DNA of 64,000 nt from Nocardia cyriacigeorgica (GTDB lineage: Bacteria > Actinomycetota > Actinomycetes > Mycobacteriales > Mycobacteriaceae). The notes beneath the pieces are model-generated. The model was not told where the DNA came from, did not search any database, and was given only the letters and a program-made list of their open reading frames with translations. The translations under genes were made by a program, and so were the position numbers. The stretch covers positions 62,001 through 126,000 of the forward strand of contig NZ_VBUT01000011.1 in assembly GCF_005863245.1 (NCBI RefSeq), read 5' to 3'. Each line of letters opens with the position of its first letter. The first letter of the stretch is position 1. This document shows, piece after piece, positions 1 through 9,062 of the stretch.

Positions 1-145
1 CCCCCGCCCGCAGCCGGTCCACCGGCACGCCGTCCGGATCCGGCGCCCCCGCTCTGACCTGCGCGACCACGCTCGCGATGGCACGCTCGATCAACAACTC
101 CTCGTCCCCGAGCACCAGGTGGACCGCCGCAGGCCGTTCGCTCAC
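1..145 (-). CDS. holA: DNA polymerase III subunit delta, N-terminal part (cut by window edge)
   Basis: Only the first 48 codons are inside the window. The GTG start is at 145 and the frame runs off the left edge. The peptide begins VSERPAAVHLVLGDEELLIE, the typical opening of actinobacterial HolA, where a short strand leads into the GDEELL segment at the start of the clamp-loader P-loop-like fold. HolA opens the sliding clamp during replication. In mycobacteria holA lies directly downstream of comEC. Here comEC is upstream in the same direction, but a rightward SGNH hydrolase gene separates them. Family assignment rests on this short segment and on synteny. Confidence 0.75.
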   Translation of the reverse strand, partial: MSERPAAVHLVLGDEELLIERAIASVVAQVRAGAPDPDGVPVDRLRAG

Positions 146-364
146 GCCCCGATCCTACGGTCGTGGTCCGACACACCGGCCGCCCCTGCCACCCCGGCGG
201 TCGTCGCCGCAGGCAAATCCACCGATCACGGACGTTCCTCGGCGCGGTCATGCCCGGACCGAATGCGACCAGCACCAATCCGGGAATTAACGGGACTACA
301 GTTCCGTTAGCTATCGACGTGCCGGGCGATCGCTCGGTAGTGCAGACGAAATGAGGCATGGGTC

Positions 365-1615
365 ATGAGGTTCTGGGCGCGGCGACTGGGCGTCGCCATA
401 CTCACGGCGTTGATGTTGCTCACCGCGGCCTGCGGCATCGACATCGCGGCGAAGGACGCTCCGGGGTGGTCGGCCGGCTGGTCGGCTGCGGCGCAGCGGC
501 CGAGCACCGGGTTCGGGCCGAATTGGTCGGAAGCGGGGTTCTCGGACGAGACGCTGCGGCAAGTAGTCCGCGTCTCCAACGGCGGCGACCGGATCCGCAT
601 CCGCCTGTCCAACCGTTTCGGTGCGGCGCCGCTGCGGATCGCCGGGGCGACCGTAGCCGCCACCGCCGATGGCGCAGCCGTGCGGCCGGAGACCTTACGG
701 CCGTTGACCTTCGACGGCACGGCGACAGCGGAGATCGCGGCGGGCGGTGAAATATCCAGCGACGCCGCGTCATTGCCGGTCGCCCCGATGGATTCGGTCA
801 CCGTGACGCTCTACTTGCGGGACACCACCGGTCCGGCCACCTTCCATTCACAGGCATGGACCGACTCCTACCGCGCCGCCGGTGATCACCGGAGCGATGC
901 CGACGGCATGGCCTTCACCGAACGCACCAGCTCCTGGTACTACCTCGTCGATGTGGAGGTGGCAGACGCGGTCGAGCGGCGCGATACCGTGGTCGCTTTC
1001 GGTGATTCGATCACCGACGGCTTCGGTTCCACACCGGGCGCGAATCACCGCTGGCCAGATGCACTCGCCGACCGGCTGGCTGCCATGGGTCAGCAGCGTG
1101 CGGTGCTCAACCTGGGTATCGGTGGAAACCTGGTGGCCAACGACACCGCCTGGTACGGCGACCGTGCCACGACACGCTTCCAGCGCGACGTGCTCGACAA
1201 GCCGGGTGTGCGCACCGTCGTGCTCTTGCAGGGCGTCAACGACATCGGTTTCAGCGAATCCGACCAGCCCACCTACGAGCCGAACCCGGATGTGCCGGTG
1301 GAGCAGATCATCGCCGGCTACCGCACCCTGATCGATCTGGCGCACGAGCACGGTATCCGGATGATCGGGGCGACTCTCCTGCCCTTCGGGGGTTCCACGC
1401 ATGACAGTGCGAGGTCGGAGGCCAAGCGGCAGGCGCTGAACGACTGGATCCGCACGTCGGGAGAGTTCGACGCCGTGGTCGATTTCGAACGGGCACTTGC
1501 CGATCCGGCGAATCCGGCGGTGCTGCTCGCCGCCTACGATTCCGGCGACCACCTGCATCCCAACGATGCCGGGTACCGAAGGATGGCCGAGGCTCTCGAC
1601 CCCGCGCTTCTGTAG
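365..1615 (+). CDS. Secreted SGNH/GDSL-family hydrolase lipoprotein
   Basis: 416 residues. The N-terminus has Arg residues, a hydrophobic stretch and the lipobox LTAAC with Cys23, so export and lipid anchoring to the outer face of the membrane are expected. The catalytic half carries the SGNH blocks: GDSIT with nucleophile Ser215, GVND with Asn292, and DHLHP with Asp395 and His398. This layout suits a two-domain SGNH esterase or lipase with an N-terminal beta domain of about 200 residues; the substrate cannot be told. The gene is transcribed against its neighbours and sits between holA and comEC, which are adjacent in mycobacteria, so it was probably inserted. Its last 308 bp are overlapped antisense by the unterminated 3' end of comEC. 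Confidence 0.85.
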   Translation: MRFWARRLGVAILTALMLLTAACGIDIAAKDAPGWSAGWSAAAQRPSTGFGPNWSEAGFSDETLRQVVRVSNGGDRIRIRLSNRFGAAPLRIAGATVAATADGAAVRPETLRPLTFDGTATAEIAAGGEISSDAASLPVAPMDSVTVTLYLRDTTGPATFHSQAWTDSYRAAGDHRSDADGMAFTERTSSWYYLVDVEVADAVERRDTVVAFGDSITDGFGSTPGANHRWPDALADRLAAMGQQRAVLNLGIGGNLVANDTAWYGDRATTRFQRDVLDKPGVRTVVLLQGVNDIGFSESDQPTYEPNPDVPVEQIIAGYRTLIDLAHEHGIRMIGATLLPFGGSTHDSARSEAKRQALNDWIRTSGEFDAVVDFERALADPANPAVLLAAYDSGDHLHPNDAGYRRMAEALDPALL

Positions 1616-4502
1616 ACGCGCCGTGTACCGCCGTCGCCGATCGGAACCGACCCGACCGGCGACGGCCCCTGTCCACAGCAGGGCAGCGCCGCTCGCGACC
1701 GCGGCCTGCGACGTGGATTCGCAGGTGGGCATCGGCGGAAGTGATGGCGATGGCGCCGTCGCGGTCGGTGCGGGCGATGGTGGTTCCCAGGGATTGCAGG
1801 TCGGACAGGATGCCGGGATGCGGGTGGCCGAAGGTGTTGTCTGCGCCTGCGCTGATGATGGCCAGGCGCGGGTGGACGGCACGGAGGAATTCGGGTGTGG
1901 TGGTACGGGAACCGTGATGCGGGACCTTGAGGACGTCGGCGCGGATCGGCGCGCCGGAGACCAGCAGGGACCGCTGAGTTGCGGCTTCGATATCGCCGGT
2001 GAACAGGATGCGGCCCGCTGCCGTGTGTGCGGCGAGCACGATCGAGCGGTCGTTGGCGGTATCGAGATCCAGCGGAGCCCTGCGCGGTGAGCGCGGCGCC
2101 GCCGGGGCGAGTACGTCGAGCACGAGGTCGCCGACGGTCAGCCGGCAGCCTGCGGTGAGCTCCAGCACCGGGATGCCCGCGCGGTGCAGAGTCTGCGCTG
2201 CCTCAGCGGGGCCTGCGTCGGCGCGATCGTGGTGGTCTTCGTGTCCCTTGCCCGGGGCGCCGTCGTCACGATCATGAACACCGTCGTCCCGCGCGCCACG
2301 GCCCTCGTCGGCCCCACCGAACATGCTCTGCCCCACCACGCCCGCACCGGTGGGCCTTCGAACATCCTCCGGGCGCTCGACTGCGGCGGCGCCGGACGTG
2401 GGACCGCATCGGGTGGGCGTCGGCTGGTGTCGACCGCCGGGAACCTGGCTTGCCCGGACCGATGCGGGATCGCCGCGGTACATGGGCAATTCGCCGGGGC
2501 CGACCACGACCGCATCTACTTCGCGACCTTTCAATGCTCCATCGAGGCCCGCGATGTGGTCGGCGTGCGGGTGACTGAGGATCAGCAGCGGTATGCGGGT
2601 GATATCGAGACGGTCCAGACAGCTTCGGATCGTGCGGGGATCCGGGCCGACGTCGATGACGACGGCGCTTCCGGGGCCTGCGGCCAGGACCAGGCCGTCA
2701 CCCTGCCCGACATCGCAGGCGGCGAGGATCCAGCCGTCGGGAGGCCAGCCGGGAAACCACAGCCGCACCGGGATCAGCACTGCGGCAGCGCTGATCAGCA
2801 CCGCCGCCGCGAGACGGCGCACGAGGGCAGATCGCAGCAGCCAGATCGCCGCTGCGACAACCGCACAGGCGATCAAACCGCCACTCGAACCGCCCGGCAC
2901 TGTCACCGTCGCACCGGGAATCGCGGCGAAATACTCGGCCACCGACAACAACCACCACATCGGCGGCGCCGCGCAGCGCAACGCGAGCTCGGCCAACGGC
3001 ATCCATGCCGATGCGAGCACCGCACCGGCCGCCCCGATCACCGTAATCGGGGCGATGACCGGCGCGACAAGAACATTCGCCACGACAGCGACCAGGCTGA
3101 TCTTTCCCGTCAGCGCCACCACTATCGGCGTGGTCACGACGAACGCCGCCGCCGAGACCGCGAGTATCTCGGCGGGCAATCGCCACATGCCCTTGGCCCG
3201 CAACCAATCCGTCCAACTGGGTGCCAGCAGGATCAACGCGCCCGTCGCCAGCACCGAGAGGGCGAAGCCCGCCGACATCGCCAACTCCGGCCACAGCGCG
3301 AGCAGCCCGATCACGGCGGCACACAGGGCGGGCAGGGCTTGCCGTCGCCGGCCGGTCAGCAGCGCCAGCAATGTCACCGCACCCATGGCCGCCGCCCGCA
3401 GGACACTCGGATCCGGCCTGGCGATGACGACGAACATCACCAGCGCTCCTGCCGCGACCCCGGCGGTCATCCGTGGACCGAGCGTGAGCAGCCGGGTGAG
3501 AAACAGCACGACAGTCAACAGAATCGTGAAGTTCGCCCCGCTGACCACTGTCAAGTGGGTGAGCCCGGCTGTTTCGAAGTCTCGTCGAACATCATCGGAC
3601 AACGCCGAGGTGTCACCCACGACGAGTGCGGGCAGCGACCCGGCGGCGCCGGCCGGTAGCGCCGCGCCCGACGCGGCGACCAGGTCCGCGCGTACCGAAC
3701 CCGCGAGCCGCTGCCACCACGGCAGTGGCCCTGCGGTAGCCGGGTCACCGAGGGCGTGCAAGGTCGCCACAGTCAGATCGCGAAAGCGCGGCGCAGACAC
3801 CCGGGCACGGAACTCGACGGGCTGCCCGGGAGGCAGCTTCGCCCACGACGAGCCGGTCGCCAGAATGACGACCGCTCCCCCGCTCCGCACGATGGTCGAA
3901 CCGCGCTGGTACTCCCGCAGGCTCGCCCGCACCAGCCACGTCCGCTCACCACCGAATGTCGCACCGCGCACGGGTTTCGGATCATCGTCCGGCGACACCA
4001 TCACCCGTACCGACATCCCCGCCGAGACCGCCCGCAGCGGATGGGTCTGCACCCGATGCTCCCGCCAGGCCGCCGCCACCGCGAAGCCGGCGCCGAGCAC
4101 GACCGCGCCCAACGCGACCACCGCGACGGCCCGCCACCGCTCCCGTCGATGCGCCACCGCCCACATCAACCCCACCCACAACCCGATAGCCGCCACTGTC
4201 GCCCCCACCGCGACCATCACCCCGACTCGCCAGCCGACCCCGAGTATCAGCACCGTCACCGCCCAGCAGCACACCGCGGCAGGCAGCAGCCGCCCATCGA
4301 GCCGGACATCCACAGAACCGTCGTCATCGGCGTTGCGCTCGCCGTGCTCGACAACCGCTGCCCTCCGATCCCCCCGAGCCTGCGCATGCCCCTCCGCCAC
4401 CCCGACCCCCTCCCGGCTACCGGTCACAGCCGGCCCCCACCCACGCGCTCGCCCCACGGCCGAACTCCCCTGCGCACCGCCATCCACCGCCCGAACTGTC
4501 AT
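1308..4502 (-). CDS. comEC: ComEC/Rec2-type DNA-uptake channel protein with beta-lactamase-like domain
   Basis: 1064 residues. Hydrophobic N-terminal segments come first, then the ComEC competence domain with many membrane segments (about residues 230-560), then a metallo-beta-lactamase-like domain with the HxHxDH motif (His644, His646, Asp648, His649). ComEC forms the channel for single-stranded DNA uptake; its role in this organism is unproven. Between early metallo-beta-lactamase strands there is a hydrophilic insert rich in Gly, Asp, His and Arg, of about 90 residues. Recognisable family sequence ends near base 1710; the frame then continues about 130 codons, Arg-rich, antisense to the SGNH gene. 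An alternative GTG start at 4313 would remove 63 poorly conserved residues. comEA lies upstream on the same strand. Confidence 0.85.
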   Translation of the reverse strand: MTVRAVDGGAQGSSAVGRARGWGPAVTGSREGVGVAEGHAQARGDRRAAVVEHGERNADDDGSVDVRLDGRLLPAAVCCWAVTVLILGVGWRVGVMVAVGATVAAIGLWVGLMWAVAHRRERWRAVAVVALGAVVLGAGFAVAAAWREHRVQTHPLRAVSAGMSVRVMVSPDDDPKPVRGATFGGERTWLVRASLREYQRGSTIVRSGGAVVILATGSSWAKLPPGQPVEFRARVSAPRFRDLTVATLHALGDPATAGPLPWWQRLAGSVRADLVAASGAALPAGAAGSLPALVVGDTSALSDDVRRDFETAGLTHLTVVSGANFTILLTVVLFLTRLLTLGPRMTAGVAAGALVMFVVIARPDPSVLRAAAMGAVTLLALLTGRRRQALPALCAAVIGLLALWPELAMSAGFALSVLATGALILLAPSWTDWLRAKGMWRLPAEILAVSAAAFVVTTPIVVALTGKISLVAVVANVLVAPVIAPITVIGAAGAVLASAWMPLAELALRCAAPPMWWLLSVAEYFAAIPGATVTVPGGSSGGLIACAVVAAAIWLLRSALVRRLAAAVLISAAAVLIPVRLWFPGWPPDGWILAACDVGQGDGLVLAAGPGSAVVIDVGPDPRTIRSCLDRLDITRIPLLILSHPHADHIAGLDGALKGREVDAVVVGPGELPMYRGDPASVRASQVPGGRHQPTPTRCGPTSGAAAVERPEDVRRPTGAGVVGQSMFGGADEGRGARDDGVHDRDDGAPGKGHEDHHDRADAGPAEAAQTLHRAGIPVLELTAGCRLTVGDLVLDVLAPAAPRSPRRAPLDLDTANDRSIVLAAHTAAGRILFTGDIEAATQRSLLVSGAPIRADVLKVPHHGSRTTTPEFLRAVHPRLAIISAGADNTFGHPHPGILSDLQSLGTTIARTDRDGAIAITSADAHLRIHVAGRGRERRCPAVDRGRRRSGRFRSATAVHGASTEARGREPRPSFGTRHRWDAGGRRNRRRRAAPPDSPDRQVPVRNRPRRRTLPTCGSSRSAPAAWPPTSHCHAWNPRRAGESPRSSGYRARAPDRSGCGSRR

Positions 4503-4799
4503 TCAGCGCGCGTGTGGTTCGATCGTTTCCCCCGAATCCGACCGGTCCGGGTGCGGCAGGTGGCCGTGCAGAGAGACCGCCGGTAGCAGATCGGCCGAGC
4601 CTGGTTGCGTAATAGCCAGGCGTTGACTTCCGCGGTTCCGAACCACCCCTGCCGACTCGGAAATTCCCGTGCGCGCGGCGGGCGGATATCGAACTTCTGC
4701 GGCTACTGCTCATGCTCGCACCGCTCTGTTCTAGTGCCCGAGTATCGGTGAATCGGGCAGGCACCCGGGCCACCCCGGTCCCTGCCCGGCACTGCCGAC
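4503..4799. other. comEA-comEC spacer, no convincing gene
   Basis: This gap of about 300 bases separates comEA from comEC, which abut in many relatives. A 128-codon leftward frame starts at 4803 with an ATG overlapping the comEA stop (ATGA) and runs into the comEC 5' end. Its product is Arg-, Ser- and Gly-rich without a recognisable fold, so I do not call it. No clear promoter or hairpin was seen. Confidence 0.4.
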
Positions 4800-5969
4800 T
4801 CATATCGTCACCAGCTCGCGCAGCCGGGCGAGGCGGGCCGGGCCGATGCCGTCGACGTCACCGAGTTGCTCGACATCAGTGAATCGGCCGTTGGTGGTGC
4901 GCCAGGCGATGATGGCGCGGGCGGTGACGGGACCGATGCCCGGGAGGGCGTCCAGGTCGGATTCGGTGGCGGAGTTGAGATTCACGCGGGTGCCCGGCTC
5001 CGCGGCACCTGCGGTCGGTCCCGGTGCGCTCGAACTCACCGCGCCCGGCGAGCGGCCGGATGAGCCGATGGTGGTGCTGCCGAGTCTGGGTACGCCGGGT
5101 TCGCCGCCTGCCGTGCCGACGATCACCTGGTCGCCGTCGGACAGGCGCTGGGCGAGGTTGATTCCGGCCAGGTCGGCGCCGTCGCGGGCCCCGCCCGCGG
5201 CCGCCACCGCATCGGCGACCCTGGATCCGGGCGGCAGGCGCACCAGGCCGGTTTTGTGTACCAGACCGACCACGCTCACCACCAGCTCCGCGGTGGCACC
5301 GTCGGGTGTGGGCACAGCTCCACTGAGCGCGGCGGCCGGCCCGGCCTCGGCCGACGGCGCGCGTGGCGCGGGCGCTGCGGTGTACACGGCGGCCACCGGC
5401 GGAACCTGTTCTGCGACGGGACGTTCCCACAGCACGACACCGACCGCGACCAAGGCAGCGACCAGGCCGACCCCGGCCATCGTCACCACGCCGCGCCGTC
5501 CGGGGTCCATCCGCGCCTGGCGAAAGCGCGCCGGCACCAGCCGGTCTCGCCACCGGGTACCTACCCGGCCCGGCTCGTCCAACCAGCCGGGGGCGCCGAC
5601 CTCACCGACATCTCCGGGCTCGTCGGGACCTCGTGGTGGGTCATCGGGCGGCAGGTCGTTCAGGTTCCAGTGCCCGGGGTCGACGGTCGCGGACGAATCC
5701 GGAAAACCCCCTGCGGTTTCCGGATCTCGACCGGCCTCCGGTCGTCGCCGCTCGGACACCTCGTCGGCATCCGCCGGCGGTCGGATCGGCCATGGTGTGT
5801 CCCGCCCGGGATTCCCCTCCGCCCCCGGCCGGGAAGCCGCGGCCGATCGCGCGACTATCCCCGATCTCATCGATGTGGCCGACCCCGCGACTGCCCTCGC
5901 CGCGCCGACCCGTGCGGTCAGCACGCCGAGTCGTTCCCGGATCCGCTCGCGCTCCTCGTGTCGTGACAT
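4800..5969 (-). CDS. comEA: ComEA-type helix-hairpin-helix DNA-binding protein
   Basis: 389 residues from the ATG at 5969 (MSRHEERERI). A TTG 90 bp upstream would also be in frame, but the charged MSRHEERER opening fits better. In order: a hydrophilic N-terminal region, a single membrane segment (about residues 162-182), an SLBB-like domain (about 235-290), a Gly/Ser-rich linker and a C-terminal helix-hairpin-helix pair containing VNLNSAT, LPGIGP and VDGIGPA. ComEA binds incoming double-stranded DNA outside the membrane and feeds ComEC, the next gene downstream. The stop is at 4800. Confidence 0.9.
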   Translation of the reverse strand: MSRHEERERIRERLGVLTARVGAARAVAGSATSMRSGIVARSAAASRPGAEGNPGRDTPWPIRPPADADEVSERRRPEAGRDPETAGGFPDSSATVDPGHWNLNDLPPDDPPRGPDEPGDVGEVGAPGWLDEPGRVGTRWRDRLVPARFRQARMDPGRRGVVTMAGVGLVAALVAVGVVLWERPVAEQVPPVAAVYTAAPAPRAPSAEAGPAAALSGAVPTPDGATAELVVSVVGLVHKTGLVRLPPGSRVADAVAAAGGARDGADLAGINLAQRLSDGDQVIVGTAGGEPGVPRLGSTTIGSSGRSPGAVSSSAPGPTAGAAEPGTRVNLNSATESDLDALPGIGPVTARAIIAWRTTNGRFTDVEQLGDVDGIGPARLARLRELVTI

Positions 5970-6133
5970 GGCGGCAACGCTATGGCTGAACGCAAGCCCG
6001 CGGTCGGCGCCGACCAGGTATTTCGCCAAGCCTGTGGATAACTGGGGGCCTGTGGACAACTCGCTCGGACACGCCGATGCGGCGGTCCGGTGCCGGCCTC
6101 AGCCCGGTTATCGGATGCGACTATTCGACGGTG

Positions 6134-6973
6134 TCAGCACCCACCGGGCAAGACCAGCACACCCACCGCACCGACGCCGAGATGGACGGCCAGCGCCGGC
6201 CCGAACTCGGCGGTGATGATTTCGTCCACGCCCGGGACCCGCTCCCGCAACTGGGCAGCGAGGCTGTCCGCGGCATCTGGCGCACCCAAGTGCTGCACCG
6301 CCACCGCCGCACCGTCCTGGCCCGCGGCGTCCACCGCGGCGGCGACCAGCTTCGCGTAGGCCTTGGAGCGAGTGCGGACCTTCTCCCGGAGTTCCAGCCG
6401 GCCACCGACGATCTGCAACAGCGGCTTGGTGACGAGCTCACTGCCGAAAAACGATGCGGCGGAACTGAGCCGGCCGCCCCGGCGCAACTGCTCGGTGCGG
6501 TTGACCAGAATGAAGGTCCTGGCCCGGGCCGCCGCCGCGACGGCAGCCTCGTACACCGCGTCCAGCCCCGCGCCGGCGCACGCGCGCCGGGCAGCCGCCA
6601 ACACCGGCAGCCCGGTCGCCAATCCGGCTCCCAGCGAATCGACCAGGCGCACCCGGTCGGCCGCATCCATATCGCGCACGGCCTGTCTGCCCGCTTCCCA
6701 GGTGCCCGAGAGTTGACGCGACAGATGCACCGCCACCACGCCGTCACCCTCGCTGCGATCGAGTGCCGACTCGTAGACTTCGCGCAGCTCCCCCGGCGAC
6801 GGCGCCGAGGTGGTCACGGTGTCGCTGGTGTAGTCGATGTCGAGGTCGTCGACGCCCTCACGGACTGCCCGGTCGCCGACCAGGACATGCAGCGGCACAA
6901 CACCGATGCCCAGTTCGCCGACGAGCTCGGCGGGCAGGCTCGCCGACGAATCGGTGACGACCACGACGGACAC
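6134..6973 (-). CDS. DegV family fatty-acid-binding protein
   Basis: 279 residues starting at a GTG. The N-terminus VVVVTDSSASLP matches the DegV signature TDSxxxLP. The family also shows HLSRQLSGTW (lipid carboxylate-binding Ser region) and a C-terminal domain ending GPALAVHLGVGAVGV. DegV/FakB proteins bind a fatty acid and, in firmicutes, present it to a FakA kinase; no fakA gene is visible here. The gene starts 3 bp after the OctT-like stop, so it is translated in the same transcript. Its position matches Rv2417c of M. tuberculosis. The role in actinobacteria is not settled. Confidence 0.9.
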   Translation of the reverse strand: MSVVVVTDSSASLPAELVGELGIGVVPLHVLVGDRAVREGVDDLDIDYTSDTVTTSAPSPGELREVYESALDRSEGDGVVAVHLSRQLSGTWEAGRQAVRDMDAADRVRLVDSLGAGLATGLPVLAAARRACAGAGLDAVYEAAVAAAARARTFILVNRTEQLRRGGRLSSAASFFGSELVTKPLLQIVGGRLELREKVRTRSKAYAKLVAAAVDAAGQDGAAVAVQHLGAPDAADSLAAQLRERVPGVDEIITAEFGPALAVHLGVGAVGVLVLPGGC

Positions 6974-6976
6974 GGA

Positions 6977-8410
6977 CTACCGAACCTCCTGCAAGGTCTT
7001 CACCATGGCGTTCGCGACGGCGGTGTGCCCGTCCCAGCCCCAGTGAATGCCGTCGGGGTTGGCGGCGTCGGAGAAGATGTTCTCGCGCACCGCTTCTCCG
7101 AGGTCGACCAGAGGCACCGAGGTCCGCTCCGACCAGGCGCGCAATGCTCGCACGGCGCGCTCACGACCGCGATGGACGCGTCCGTAGGCCGCGCAGTTGT
7201 GCACCGAGGGCAGCACCGCGACCACCGGCAGGTCCGGGCGCAGCTGCGCCAGCGCCTCCCGCGATTGCTCGAGGTAGCTGACGCTGACCTTCGGCGGAAG
7301 CGCCACGGGCCTGCCGAGTTTCGACAGTTTCGGCTGCAACCACTGATAGGTCGCGCGCACCCCGCGCCGCACGGCCGGCGGACGCACGTAGCGGATCAAC
7401 TCACGCAACGCGGTCGGCAGCGGCGAGGGCAGACTGTCCATACCGCCGACGGCGAACACCACCGCGCCCGCGCGCGGCACCGCTGCCCATACCCGCGGAT
7501 CACCGATCAGCGCCCAGTAGCCGTCGCGGCAGGTCCAGCCGATCCGGGCGACCAGCTCCACATCCCAATCCAGTTCCGCGCCGACCAGATTCGGCCAGAT
7601 ACGGGGATGGTCGGCGGGCAGCCCGCCCTCGGGGCCGAAGTAGGCGAGCGAGTCCGCGATCACCAGCAGGACCGGACGCTGCTGCGGAGCCGACGGCACC
7701 GCTTCCTGCGACGCGGCCGCGACCGGCGTGTCTGCGGAGACGTCCGGCTCGGTGACCGCGAGATCACCACCGCTCACGGGTTCGGCTCCGGTCACGACCG
7801 AGTCCGCAGACCTGTCGAGCTCACCCGATTCGACGGAGACGCTCCGATCGGATTCCGGGACAACCGAACTCGCCGCGAACCTCGCCGACTCGTCGGCACG
7901 CGGACCGACTCGTCCCGCATCCTCGGACGATTCGGACGGCTCAGCCGACCGGCTTTCCGGCTCGGACGAAGATTCCGGCGGCACAGCCTGGGACTCGACC
8001 GACTCGGCCGCGGATCCGACCGTCTCAGCCGACGAGGCAACAGAATCGGCGGCAGATCCGACCGGCCCAGCCGAAGTCTCGCCCGACTCGACCGAAGAAC
8101 GAACCGGCCCAGCCGACGATTCGACGGCCTCATCAGAAGTGGCGTCCGCGGTCGCAACCGGCTCCGGATCACCTTCCGGAGCCACCGATTTCACACCGCC
8201 ATCCGCATCCGGAGGTTCGGTGGGCGGTTCGGGCACGACGTCCTCGGCCGCGCCGGACCGGTCGCCGGCCGGAACGGTTTCCGGCGTGCGCGCTGCCGGC
8301 GGGGTCGGTGGCGGCCCGAACAGGGCATCCGGGAGGGCACGTTCCGGTCGGGCGGACACCTTCCGGAACAGTTCGTCCGGCACCTGCCGGAGGGGCTCTT
8401 CAGAGGACAT
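6977..8410 (-). CDS. octT: OctT-like SGNH acyltransferase/hydrolase with long acidic Ser-rich N-terminal extension
   Basis: 477 residues. The catalytic domain spans about residues 245-477 and has the SGNH-type nucleophile in VIADSLAY (Ser254) and a C-terminal DGIHWGWDGH block with the Asp/His pair. In M. tuberculosis the homologue in this position (Rv2418c, OctT) transfers octanoate to a glucosylglycerate precursor of methylglucose lipopolysaccharide. gpgP, acting on the preceding intermediate, lies immediately upstream and overlaps by 11 bp (8400-8410), which supports the assignment. Residues about 66-243 are an insert-like region of Ser, Glu, Pro, Ala and Val with degenerate repeats; the mycobacterial enzyme is near 250 residues. 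The extension looks disordered and its function is unknown. Confidence 0.8.
   Translation of the reverse strand: MSSEEPLRQVPDELFRKVSARPERALPDALFGPPPTPPAARTPETVPAGDRSGAAEDVVPEPPTEPPDADGGVKSVAPEGDPEPVATADATSDEAVESSAGPVRSSVESGETSAGPVGSAADSVASSAETVGSAAESVESQAVPPESSSEPESRSAEPSESSEDAGRVGPRADESARFAASSVVPESDRSVSVESGELDRSADSVVTGAEPVSGGDLAVTEPDVSADTPVAAASQEAVPSAPQQRPVLLVIADSLAYFGPEGGLPADHPRIWPNLVGAELDWDVELVARIGWTCRDGYWALIGDPRVWAAVPRAGAVVFAVGGMDSLPSPLPTALRELIRYVRPPAVRRGVRATYQWLQPKLSKLGRPVALPPKVSVSYLEQSREALAQLRPDLPVVAVLPSVHNCAAYGRVHRGRERAVRALRAWSERTSVPLVDLGEAVRENIFSDAANPDGIHWGWDGHTAVANAMVKTLQEVR
7682..8215 (-). repeat. Low-complexity repeat region inside the OctT-like gene
   Basis: About 180 codons encode almost only Ser, Ala, Glu, Asp, Val, Pro and Gly. 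Degenerate units recur, for example VGSAADSVASSAE followed by VGSAAESVES. At DNA level the words gatccgaccg, cggcccagccga and gactcgaccga recur between about 7985 and 8130. This points to expansion by slippage. The flanking catalytic domain has normal composition. Confidence 0.7.
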
Positions 8411-9062
8411 CGGGAGCTACCTTCGCCGCTGCGTTCCACACATCGAGGCGCCAGCCGGGCTGGTCGATGCTCGGGCCGTGGCTGGTCAACTGCACCCAGC
8501 TGGTGTTGGCCAGACCACCGAGGGCGGGCCAGCTGCGGGGTGGCAGGTCGAGCAGCGCGGCCGTGAGGGCGGCGATCAGCCCGCCGTGCGCCACCAGGAT
8601 GATAGTCCCGCCGGGCCAATCCTGCCGTTCGGCGAACAGTTCCTGTACCACCGGAAGCGCTCGCGCGCCGACCTCGAGTTTGCTCTCGCCGTTGGGCGGG
8701 GTGAAGCTCGCGTCCAGCCGCCATGCCACCCGGGCACCGGGGTAACCCGCGTCGACCTCGATATGGGTGAGCCCTTCCCAGTCTCCGAGGTTGGTTTCGC
8801 GCAGGCGCGGATCGCGGACCACTTCGATCCCGGTGTGGTCGGCCAGCGCCACCGCGGTCTCGTAGGCCCGCTTGAGATCGGAGGAGATGATGGCGATCGC
8901 GTTGTGGGTCACCAGCTCTCGTGCCGCCTCCTTGGCCTGACGGCGGCCGAGCTCGGTGAGGTCGGTGTCGATCTGGCCCTGCATCCGGTCGATGGCATTC
9001 CATTCGGTCTGCCCGTGGCGCAACAGGATCAGCTTGCGCACATGACTGTACTTCGAGGTCAC
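8400..9062 (-). CDS. gpgP: Glucosyl-3-phosphoglycerate phosphatase (histidine phosphatase family)
   Basis: 220 residues from GTG at 9062, which overlaps the rsfS stop as GTGA; the frame stays open further upstream but that part overlaps rsfS and is not needed. The N-terminal LILLRHGQTEWN carries the phosphohistidine RHG motif (His16). RETNLGDWEG and LVAHGG supply the second catalytic His region. Histidine phosphatases of this type include phosphoglycerate mutase homologues. The position directly upstream of octT matches Rv2419c, which dephosphorylates glucosyl-3-phosphoglycerate in methylglucose lipopolysaccharide synthesis. Substrate is inferred from family and context. Confidence 0.85.
   Translation of the reverse strand: MTSKYSHVRKLILLRHGQTEWNAIDRMQGQIDTDLTELGRRQAKEAARELVTHNAIAIISSDLKRAYETAVALADHTGIEVVRDPRLRETNLGDWEGLTHIEVDAGYPGARVAWRLDASFTPPNGESKLEVGARALPVVQELFAERQDWPGGTIILVAHGGLIAALTAALLDLPPRSWPALGGLANTSWVQLTSHGPSIDQPGWRLDVWNAAAKVAPDVL

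Noticed and set aside
2184..4626. Long rightward frames antisense to comEC
   Set aside because: Compositional shadows; the leftward frame has the HxHxDH motif and membrane segments.
4417..4803. 128-codon leftward frame starting on the comEA stop as ATGA
   Set aside because: The coupling signal is attractive but the product shows no fold, and the frame overlaps the 5' part of comEC; left uncalled.
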